Shown here in pieces: positions 55,368 through 62,933 of a stretch of DNA of 64,000 nt (its first letter is position 1; the number at the start of each line of letters is the position of its first letter). The notes beneath the pieces are model-generated. The model had not been told where the DNA came from and made no database searches. It saw nothing but the letters and a program-made list of their open reading frames with translations. Location of the stretch: assembly GCA_903822495.1 (NCBI GenBank), contig CAIJPD010000018.1, forward strand, positions 62,001 to 126,000, read 5' to 3'. Source of the stretch: an uncultured Chloroflexota bacterium (GTDB lineage: Bacteria; Chloroflexota; Limnocylindria; Limnocylindrales; CSP1-4). The translations under genes were made by a program, and so were the position numbers.

Positions 55368-56543
55368 ATGACCGACAAGCCCACCACCTCCACCCCCTCC
55401 AGCCCGGCCGCGCCCGGGGCACCCGCGACCCCCGAGGCGCCAGCGGCGCCCGGCTTCGGCTCGGGCGGCTTCAGCTTCGCGATCGACTTCTCCGGCGATG
55501 CCGGCGCGGGAGCCGGCGCGGGCGTGGCCCTGGGCCAGGCGGCCCCGATCTCCGCACCCGGCGGGCCCTCCGACGGCGCCGACGGCCATGACGGGTCCGT
55601 GTCAAAGGTCGTGATCGTGGGCTCCGGCCCGGCGGGGCTGACCGCGGCGATCTACGCGGCTCGGGCCAACCTTGAGCCGCTGGTCCTCGCCGGCGTGGAG
55701 CCGGGCGGCCAGCTGATGATCACCAGCGAGGTGGAGAACTTCCCCGGCTTCCCGGACGGCATCCAGGGCCCCGAGCTGATGGCCCGCTTCCGGGCGCAGG
55801 CCGAGCGCTTCGGCACCCGAATCGTGGACGTGGACGTGGAGCGGGTGGACTTCTCGGAGCGGCCGTTCCGCCTCTGGGCACGCGGCGTGGAATACCGCGC
55901 CGAGTCCGTGATCATCGCGACGGGTGCGTCCGCGATGTGGCTGGGCCTGGAGAGCGAGACGCGCCTCCGCGGCCGGGGCGTCTCGGCGTGCGCCACCTGC
56001 GATGGCTTCTTCTTCCGGGACCGCGAGGTCGCCGTTGTGGGCGGCGGGGACACCGCGCTGGAGGAGGCCAACTTCCTGACCCGTTTCGCCAGCAAGGTCC
56101 ACCTGCTCCACCGGCGCGACACGTTCCGGGCCAGCAAGATCATGCTGGACCGCGCCAGCGCCAACGAGAAGATCCAGATCCACACCAACGTGGCGGTGGA
56201 GGAGGTCCTGGGCGGCGCCAAGGTGGAGGCGCTCCGCCTGCGCGACACCATCACGAACGACGAGCGGGTGCTCCCGATGGAGGGCCTCTTCGTGGCGATC
56301 GGCCACCGCCCCAACACCGCCGCCTTCGCCGGCTGGCTGGCGGTAGACGACAAGGGCTACCTGGTGGTGGAGGGCCACACGGGCTCGCAGATCGACGGCG
56401 TGTTCATCGCGGGCGACGTCCACGACCACCACTACCGCCAGGCCGTGACGGCAGCGGCGGACGGCTGCAAGGCGGCGATCGACGTAGAGCACTGGCTGGA
56501 GGCCAGGGGGATCGCCAGGGCCAGCACCGTGACGGCGTGGTAG
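55368..56543 (+). CDS. trxB: thioredoxin-disulfide reductase with low-complexity N-terminal extension
   Basis: VVIVGSGPAGLTAAIYAARANLEPLVLAG ... SACATCDGFFFRDREVAVVGGGDTALEEANFLTRFASKVHLLHRRD ... VFIAGDVHDHHYRQAVTAAADGCKAAIDVEHWL; start uncertain (55368 ATG or GTG 55599). Confidence 0.93.
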   Translation: MTDKPTTSTPSSPAAPGAPATPEAPAAPGFGSGGFSFAIDFSGDAGAGAGAGVALGQAAPISAPGGPSDGADGHDGSVSKVVIVGSGPAGLTAAIYAARANLEPLVLAGVEPGGQLMITSEVENFPGFPDGIQGPELMARFRAQAERFGTRIVDVDVERVDFSERPFRLWARGVEYRAESVIIATGASAMWLGLESETRLRGRGVSACATCDGFFFRDREVAVVGGGDTALEEANFLTRFASKVHLLHRRDTFRASKIMLDRASANEKIQIHTNVAVEEVLGGAKVEALRLRDTITNDERVLPMEGLFVAIGHRPNTAAFAGWLAVDDKGYLVVEGHTGSQIDGVFIAGDVHDHHYRQAVTAAADGCKAAIDVEHWLEARGIARASTVTAW

Positions 56544-56568
56544 GGCGCGTCCCACTCGCGATCGGCTC

Positions 56569-58734
56569 GTGACGGGCAGCACTCGCGGCTCCGGTTCGGG
56601 CGGCGGCGGACGCCGCTTCCGCCAGTCGTTCGAGTCGGAGCGCCCGGTCCCCCTCTCGCCGGAGCGCCGGAACCGGACCGTCCGGCTGATGGTCGCCTTC
56701 TTCGCGCCGTACCGGCGCAAGGTCGCCGTGGTGCTGGTCGCCATCGTCGCGACCAGCCTCCTTGGCCTGGCCAACCCGCTGATCCTCAAGCTCCTGATCG
56801 ACGAGGCCATCCCCAACCGGGACCTGGGCCTGCTCAACCTGTTCGTCGGCCTGATGATCGCCCTGCCGATCGTCTCGGGGCTGATCGGGGTAGGCCAGAG
56901 CTACGTCAACAACGTCGTGGGCCAGGGGGTGATGCAGGACCTCCGCGTGGCGCTCTACGGCCACCTGCAGGCGATGCCGCTCCGGTTCTTCACGGAGACA
57001 CGGACCGGCGAGATCCAGAGCCGGCTGGCCAACGACGTGGGCGGGATCCAGCGGGTGGTCACGGACGCGGCCAGCTCCATCACGAGCAACGCGGTCATCG
57101 CCCTGAGCACGGTCGTCACCATGGCGATCCTGGACTGGCGCCTGACGCTCCTCTCGCTCGCCCTGCTCCCCTTCTTCATGTTCCTCACCTACCGGGTGGG
57201 CAACATCCGGCGCGAGATCAGCGCGGCCACACAGCGCTCCCTGGCGGACCTCTCCGCCGTGACGGAGGAGACACTCAGCGTGTCCGGGATCCTCCTCTCC
57301 AAGACCTTCGGACAGCAGGGCCCGGCGGTCGACCGCTACGGGGCGCTGGCGCAGCGGCTGGCGCGGCTGCAGATCCGGCAAGCCATGGTGGGCCGCTGGT
57401 TCTTCATGATCGTCGGCACCATCTTCACGATCACGCCGGCGTTCGTGTACTGGCTGGCCGGCTACCTGGCGGTCAGCGGGGATCCGTCCGCGCCCTCCAT
57501 CGGCGACATCGTGGCGTTCACCACGCTCCAGAGCCGGCTCTTCTTCCCGCTGGGCCAGCTGCTCAACTTCCAGGCGGACTTCCAGGGCGCGCTGGCGCTC
57601 TTCGACCGGATCTTCGAGTACCTGGAGCTGCGGCCGGAGATCACGGACGCGCCGGGGGCGGTCGCCATCGAGCCACGCACGACACGGGGACGGGTCCGCT
57701 TCCGCGATGTCTCGTTCCGCTACCCGTCGGTGCCCATCCTGGCCAGCACCATGGTGGTGGTGGCGGCGCGGCCACCGGGGGCGACTGGTGCCGGGGAGAC
57801 GGCATCGGCCGACGGTTCGGCCGCTTCGGTTCCGCCGGGCCCGCCGGGCCAGCCCAGCCAGCCCTTCGCCCTCGAGGGCATCGACTTCGAGGCCGAGCCG
57901 GGCGAGCTGGTGGCGCTGGTGGGTCCATCGGGCTCCGGCAAGACCTCGACCACCTACCTGATCCCCCGCCTGTATGACGCGGACCAGGGCGCGGTCGAGA
58001 TCGACGGACGAGATATCCGCGAGATCACCCTCCAGAGCCTGGGCGAGGTGATCGGCTTCGTGACCCAGGAGACGTACCTCTTCCACGCGAGCATCCGCGA
58101 GAACCTGGCCTACGCCAAGCCGGGGGCTTCCGACTCGGAGCTGGAGGTGGCCGCCAGGGCGGCCGCCATCCACGACCGGGTCATGGAGCTGCCAGAGGGC
58201 TACGACACCGTGGTCGGCGAGCGCGGCTACAAGCTGTCGGGCGGCGAGAAGCAGCGGATCGCCATCGCGCGGGTGCTGCTCAAGGACCCCCGCATCCTGA
58301 TCCTGGACGAGGCGACGTCCGCGCTGGACACGGTCAGCGAGCGGCTCATCCAGGACGCGGTGGAGGGCCTGATGGTGGGCCGGACCACCATCGCCATCGC
58401 CCATCGACTCTCCACCATCCTGCGGGCCGACCGGATCCTGGTCTACCAGCGCGGCCACATCGTGGAACGCGGAACGCACGCGGAGCTGCTGGCCCAGGGC
58501 GGCGTGTATGCGCGGCTCTACCGCGAGCAGTTCCAGTCGGAGCTGACGGGCGGGACGGGGGCCCGCCGGGTGGCGCCCGACGACGGGATGGGCGGCGAGG
58601 CGGGCGCGGCCGGGACGGACCTGTCGGCCGAAGAGTCCGACGGCGGCGCCGATGCGCGTGGTGAGGCGCTCCTTGCGCAGGTGGCCAACGTGGAGCCGGC
58701 GGCGGCATCCGGGCTGGAGCCCGGCGCGGGCTGA
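56569..58734 (+). CDS. ABC transporter, fused TM and ATPase domains (MsbA-like exporter)
   Basis: Six-helix TMD; GPSGSGKTSTTYLIPRLYDADQGAVEIDGRDIREIT; LSGGEKQRIAIARVLLKDPRILILDEATSALDTVSE. Confidence 0.95.
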   Translation: MTGSTRGSGSGGGGRRFRQSFESERPVPLSPERRNRTVRLMVAFFAPYRRKVAVVLVAIVATSLLGLANPLILKLLIDEAIPNRDLGLLNLFVGLMIALPIVSGLIGVGQSYVNNVVGQGVMQDLRVALYGHLQAMPLRFFTETRTGEIQSRLANDVGGIQRVVTDAASSITSNAVIALSTVVTMAILDWRLTLLSLALLPFFMFLTYRVGNIRREISAATQRSLADLSAVTEETLSVSGILLSKTFGQQGPAVDRYGALAQRLARLQIRQAMVGRWFFMIVGTIFTITPAFVYWLAGYLAVSGDPSAPSIGDIVAFTTLQSRLFFPLGQLLNFQADFQGALALFDRIFEYLELRPEITDAPGAVAIEPRTTRGRVRFRDVSFRYPSVPILASTMVVVAARPPGATGAGETASADGSAASVPPGPPGQPSQPFALEGIDFEAEPGELVALVGPSGSGKTSTTYLIPRLYDADQGAVEIDGRDIREITLQSLGEVIGFVTQETYLFHASIRENLAYAKPGASDSELEVAARAAAIHDRVMELPEGYDTVVGERGYKLSGGEKQRIAIARVLLKDPRILILDEATSALDTVSERLIQDAVEGLMVGRTTIAIAHRLSTILRADRILVYQRGHIVERGTHAELLAQGGVYARLYREQFQSELTGGTGARRVAPDDGMGGEAGAAGTDLSAEESDGGADARGEALLAQVANVEPAAASGLEPGAG

Positions 58735-58823
58735 CGAGCGGCGACTGATAGGAAGCAGGACCGCCCGGGTCATTCGGGTGGGCCCAACCTGGGTGCGGAG
58801 GCGATCCACCGCTCGATCGAGCC

Positions 58824-58888
58824 CGCCGCCGGTCACGGCGCCGCCGGTCACGGCGCCGCCGGTCACGGCGCCGCCGGTCACGGCGCGG
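58824..58888. repeat. 15-bp tandem repeat, ~4 copies
   Basis: Unit ggtcacggcgccgcc starting at 58831, 58846, 58861, 58876 (last partial). Confidence 0.9.
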
Positions 58889-58955
58889 TATCGTGGGCGG
58901 CCGAAGCAGCAGCGGTGTCCCGGCCCGGGTCGGGCGCGGGGCGCCGTGCATGGAG

Positions 58956-58994
58956 GATGCATAGTCATGCGACGTTCATGTATAGTCATGCGAC
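58956..58994. promoter_or_regulatory. tandem ARG boxes (candidate ArgR operator) with TATAGT -10 in the second box
   Basis: gatgcatagtcatgcgac (58956-58973) + gtt + catgtatagtcatgcgac (58977-58994): two 18-bp boxes with 3-bp spacer; TATAGT at 58981-58986. Confidence 0.7.
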
Positions 58995-59063
58995 CATGAC
59001 GGCGGTCCTCCCGATCCCGACGATCCGATCGGCCATGCCTCCCGCGAGAGGCCCGGTGCGCCT

Positions 59064-60224
59064 GTGAGCGCTGGCATCGATCTCGCCGCGGGGATCGCGG
59101 CGGACCGCCCGTCTGGGACCTCCCTGCCCCGCTCCGGCTGGACCACCAACCCGGACGGCTCGCCCCGCCGCATCCGCGTCTCCATCATCGGCGCGACCGG
59201 ATACGTTGGCTCGGAGCTGACCCGCCTGCTCAGCCGCCACCCCAACGTGGAGATCGTGGGCCTGGTGGCGCGCGGCCGGGACCACGAGCCGGTGGGCCAT
59301 CACCACCCGCACCTGTCCACCACCAACCTGGTGATCGACAGCCACCTGCCCGCGTCGGACGCGATCTTCCTGGCCCTGCCCCACGGCACCGCGGCCGCGA
59401 TGGTCGGCGAGCTGGCCGAACAGGGCACCACGATCATCGACCTGGGCCCGGACTTCCGCCTCAGCAACCCGGCGGACTACCCCACGTGGTACCAGTTCGA
59501 CCACCCGGCCCAGGACCTCCTGGCCAGGGCCGTCTACGGCCTGCCGGAGCTCCACCGTACCGAGCTCCAGGCCCTCGTCAACGCGCCGATCGCCATCGTC
59601 GGCGCCCCCGGCTGCTATCCAACGGCCACCAACCTGGCACTCGCCCCGCTGGCGCGCGCCGGCCTCATCGGCGACCTGGTGGTGGATGCCAAGAGCGGCG
59701 TCTCCGGCGCCGGCCGCGATCCCAAGCCGCACCTCCACTTCGGCGAGATCAACGAGAGCGTCTCGGCCTACGGCCTGGGCGGTCATCGCCACGTCGCGGA
59801 GATCGAGCAGGAGCTGGCGGGCGTCGCGGCACGCGCCGGACTGGCACCCGCCGCCAACCCCGGGATCACGGGCGTGGACTTTCTCCCGCACCTGATCCCC
59901 ATGACGCGCGGCATCCTGTCCAGCTGCCACGTCCGGCCCACCCGCCCCGTGACGCAGGCGGAGCTCAACGACCTGTACGCCCAGGCCTACGATGGCGAGC
60001 CGTTCGTCTCGGTCGTGAGCGAGCCGCCGTCCACCAAGCAGACGCTGGGCAGCAACCAGGCCCGCGTCTACGTCCTGTACGACCAGCGGATCAACCGGAT
60101 CATCGCCATCGGGGCCATCGACAACATGGTCAAGGGCGCGGCGGGCCAGGGGATCCAGGCATTCAACCTCGTCCACGGGCTGCCGGAGACCGCCGGTCTC
60201 GAGCAGCTCCCCCTCGCCCCCTAG
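59064..60224 (+). CDS. argC: N-acetyl-gamma-glutamyl-phosphate reductase
   Basis: RVSIIGATGYVGSELTRLLSRHPNVEIVGL ... GAPGCYPTATNLALAPL ... DAKSGVSGAGR; GTG start. Confidence 0.96.
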   Translation: MSAGIDLAAGIAADRPSGTSLPRSGWTTNPDGSPRRIRVSIIGATGYVGSELTRLLSRHPNVEIVGLVARGRDHEPVGHHHPHLSTTNLVIDSHLPASDAIFLALPHGTAAAMVGELAEQGTTIIDLGPDFRLSNPADYPTWYQFDHPAQDLLARAVYGLPELHRTELQALVNAPIAIVGAPGCYPTATNLALAPLARAGLIGDLVVDAKSGVSGAGRDPKPHLHFGEINESVSAYGLGGHRHVAEIEQELAGVAARAGLAPAANPGITGVDFLPHLIPMTRGILSSCHVRPTRPVTQAELNDLYAQAYDGEPFVSVVSEPPSTKQTLGSNQARVYVLYDQRINRIIAIGAIDNMVKGAAGQGIQAFNLVHGLPETAGLEQLPLAP

Positions 60225-60230
60225 GGACCC

Positions 60231-61616
60231 ATGACCAGAACGCCCTCCCCCGCCCTCTCCGCGCTGACCAGCGGCCTGCCGGTCGTCACCCGCGAGCCCG
60301 TCGTCCCCGGCGGCTTCCTGGTCGGCGGCATGACCGCCGGGATCAAGGCCTCGGGCCGCCCCGACCTGGCGATGATCAAGGTGGTGGACGGCCCGGCCCC
60401 CGTGGCCGGCGTCTTCACCCGGAACTCGTTCGCGGCGGCGCCGGTCCGGCTCTGCCGGGCCCACCTCAAGGCGACGAACCCGGCGGGCGACGGGCGGTCC
60501 GGCTGGACCCACGGCGTGGTCTCCACCAGCGGGTCGGCCAACGCGGCGACGGGCGAGGCCGGCGAGCGAGATCAGGCCGCGATCGCGGGCTGGCTGGCGG
60601 CCGCCCTTGGACCCAGCGTGACCCCGGAGCAGACCCTGGGCTACTCCACCGGCCTCATCGGCACCCGGCTGCCCCTCGACAGGGTGTCGGCCGGGATCGC
60701 GGCGCTGGCGACTCGCCTGGGCAGCGACGGCCCCGCGCTCGCCGGCACGGCCGAGGCGTTCCGGACCACGGACTCGCGGGCCAAGATGGCGACCACCACG
60801 GTCCAGATCGCCGGACCGGACGGCGTCGCCCGGACGGTCCGCGTCAGCGGGATCGCCAAGGGCGTCGGGATGATCCATCCCCGGATGGCCACGATGCTCT
60901 CCGTCGTCATGACCGACGCCGCGGTGGCCGCCCCGGAGGTCCTCGCCGACATCCTCTCCCCCGTCGCCGCCCGGACGTGGAACCAGCTCAGCGTGGACGG
61001 CGACACCAGCACCAACGACTCCGTCCTGCTGATCGCCTCGGGTGCCGCGGGCACGGTGCCCGTCGCCCAGGGCGACGCCGCGTTCGACGCGCTGCGCAAG
61101 GGCGTAGAGGCGGTCGCCCGCGACCTCGCCCGCCAGCAGGCTGCCGACGGGGAGGGCGCCACCACGCTGCTGACCTGCCAGGTCTCCGGCGCGCTGGACG
61201 ACGCGGAGGCCCGCGCCATCGCGCGGGCCGTGATCTCCAGCAGCCTGGTCAAGGCCGCGTTCCACGGCCGCGACCCCAACTGGGGCCGCATCGCCGGCGC
61301 CGCGGGCAACGCCCGGATGACCGATGCCGCGATCCTGGTGGCGGCCGGCCTCCCTGCAGGTGAGGCGGAGCGCCGCGGCGGCGGCGGCGTCACCGTCGAC
61401 CCTGCCCATCTCGTGATCGCGATCGCCGGGCACACGGTCTACGACGGCCCGGCCGGGGGCCCTGCCGCCTTCGACAAGGCCGAGGTCCGCGCTGACCTCG
61501 ATGCGCCCGAGGTGCTGGTCCGCCTTGACCTCGGCCTGGGCGACGGCCGTGGCGAAGCGTTCGGGTGCGACCTCACCGAGCAGTACGTCATCGAGAACTC
61601 GGAGTACAGCACGTGA
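60231..61616 (+). CDS. argJ: bifunctional glutamate N-acetyltransferase / amino-acid acetyltransferase
   Basis: GFLVGGMTAGIKASGRPDLAMIKVVDGPAPVAGVFTRNSFAAAPV ... VARTVRVSGIAKGVGMIHPRMATMLSVVMTDA ... DGDTSTNDSVLL ... GRDPNWGRIAGAAGNA. Confidence 0.96.
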   Translation: MTRTPSPALSALTSGLPVVTREPVVPGGFLVGGMTAGIKASGRPDLAMIKVVDGPAPVAGVFTRNSFAAAPVRLCRAHLKATNPAGDGRSGWTHGVVSTSGSANAATGEAGERDQAAIAGWLAAALGPSVTPEQTLGYSTGLIGTRLPLDRVSAGIAALATRLGSDGPALAGTAEAFRTTDSRAKMATTTVQIAGPDGVARTVRVSGIAKGVGMIHPRMATMLSVVMTDAAVAAPEVLADILSPVAARTWNQLSVDGDTSTNDSVLLIASGAAGTVPVAQGDAAFDALRKGVEAVARDLARQQAADGEGATTLLTCQVSGALDDAEARAIARAVISSSLVKAAFHGRDPNWGRIAGAAGNARMTDAAILVAAGLPAGEAERRGGGGVTVDPAHLVIAIAGHTVYDGPAGGPAAFDKAEVRADLDAPEVLVRLDLGLGDGRGEAFGCDLTEQYVIENSEYST

Positions 61617-62401
61617 GCGAGATCCTGGTCGTGAAGCTGGGCGGCACGACGATCGCGGACCAGCGCCAGGTGCTGGACGAGGTGGCCCAGGTCGGCCGCC
61701 GTCGGCCCGTGGTCCTGGTCCACGGCGGCGGCAAGCGGATCACCGAGTGGCTGGAGCGCCTGGGCGTGAAGAGCACGTTCGAAGGCGGCCTGCGCGTGAC
61801 CAACAAGGAATCGCTGGAGGTGGCCGCGGCCGTCCTGCGCGGCGTGATCAACTCCGAGCTGGTGGCCGGCCTGCGCGACGTGGGCGTGGACGCGGTTGGC
61901 CTGTCGGGCGTGGACGGCGGCCTCCTGGTCGCGGAGCGTGTCCCCGGGCTGGGACTGGTCGCCCACGTCGTGGGCCTCCGTCGTGACCTGCTGGACGCCA
62001 TCCTGGTCGGCGGCCAGGTTCCGGTCGTGGCGCCGCTCGCCCGTGACGAGGAAGGGATCGTCTGCAACGTCAACGCGGACGACGTGGCGGCGGGCATCGC
62101 CAACGGCCTGGGGGCGCGGCAGCTGGTCCTGCTGACCGACGTGGACGGGGTCCGCGGGGCGGACGGGAAGCGCATCGACACCATGTCGGCCCAGGAGGCC
62201 GAGGCGCTCATCGAGCAGGGCGTGATCTCGGGCGGGATGGTTCCCAAGATCCGGGCCGCCCTGGCCGCCCTCACCTACCCCGGTTCTGAGGCGATCATCG
62301 CCGACTCGGCGGCCGACCATGCCCTGGAGCGGGCCCTCGTCGACGAGGGCTTTGGCACCCGGATCCGGGCCACCGCTCCGGCTGGCGCCGGGGCGGCCTG
62401 A
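61613..62401 (+). CDS. argB: acetylglutamate kinase
   Basis: EILVVKLGGTTIADQRQ ... VLVHGGGKRITEWLERLG ... NVNADDVAAGIANGLGARQLVLLTDVDGV; GTG 61613 overlaps the argJ stop. Confidence 0.95.
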   Translation: MSEILVVKLGGTTIADQRQVLDEVAQVGRRRPVVLVHGGGKRITEWLERLGVKSTFEGGLRVTNKESLEVAAAVLRGVINSELVAGLRDVGVDAVGLSGVDGGLLVAERVPGLGLVAHVVGLRRDLLDAILVGGQVPVVAPLARDEEGIVCNVNADDVAAGIANGLGARQLVLLTDVDGVRGADGKRIDTMSAQEAEALIEQGVISGGMVPKIRAALAALTYPGSEAIIADSAADHALERALVDEGFGTRIRATAPAGAGAA

Positions 62402-62417
62402 CACGCCCGGAGCGGTC

Positions 62418-62933
62418 GTGACCGGCGCCGGGTCTGCTCGGCGGGATCGCCAGCGGATCATCCGCGACCTGATCTCGCGTGAGCCCATCGAGAGCCAGGC
62501 GGAGATCGCCGCGCGCCTGACCGACCTGGGCTTCGCCGTGACGCAGACCACCGTGTCGCGCGACATCGCCGAGCTGGGCCTGGTCAAGGCCGTCCGCGCC
62601 AGCCGCCACGTCTACGTGGCGCCCGAGGACCTGGCCCCTGCCGGTGACCCAACCGATGCCCGTCTCCGCCGGACCCTGGCCGACTACCCGGTCCGGATCG
62701 GCCGGAGCGGCCTCATTCTCGTCCTCTCGGGAGCGCCGGGCACGGCGAGCGTCATCGCCCAGGCCATCGACGATTCCAGCCTCCGCGAGCAGGAAGGCAC
62801 CCTCGCGGGTGACAATACGTTGATCGTCCTCTTTGCCGACGAGGCGCGCCTCGAGCGCTTCCGCGACCGGCTCCAGGCACTTCAACCAGCCCCGGCCCAG
62901 CAGCCGTTCGAAACCCCGGAGGTTCAGCCGTGA
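62418..62933 (+). CDS. argR: arginine repressor
   Basis: RDRQRIIRDLISREPIESQAEIAARLTDLGFAVTQTTVSRDIAELGLVKAVRASRHVYVAPED ... VLSGAPGTASVIAQAIDD ... LAGDNTLIVLFADE. Confidence 0.95.
   Translation: MTGAGSARRDRQRIIRDLISREPIESQAEIAARLTDLGFAVTQTTVSRDIAELGLVKAVRASRHVYVAPEDLAPAGDPTDARLRRTLADYPVRIGRSGLILVLSGAPGTASVIAQAIDDSSLREQEGTLAGDNTLIVLFADEARLERFRDRLQALQPAPAQQPFETPEVQP

Noticed and set aside
52884-55589. 901-aa reverse ORF over cofC/E and LLM
   Set aside because: Antisense shadow; forward strand has motif-rich F420 genes.
58824-58888. Possible CRISPR array
   Set aside because: 15-bp contiguous tandem repeat with no spacers and no cas genes.
56404-58989. 861-aa reverse ORF including VTGGA repeats
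   Set aside because: Antisense to the ABC exporter; the repeat peptide simply reflects the 15-bp DNA repeat.
58986-61433. 815-aa reverse ORF over argC/argJ
   Set aside because: Antisense shadow of well-supported argC and argJ.
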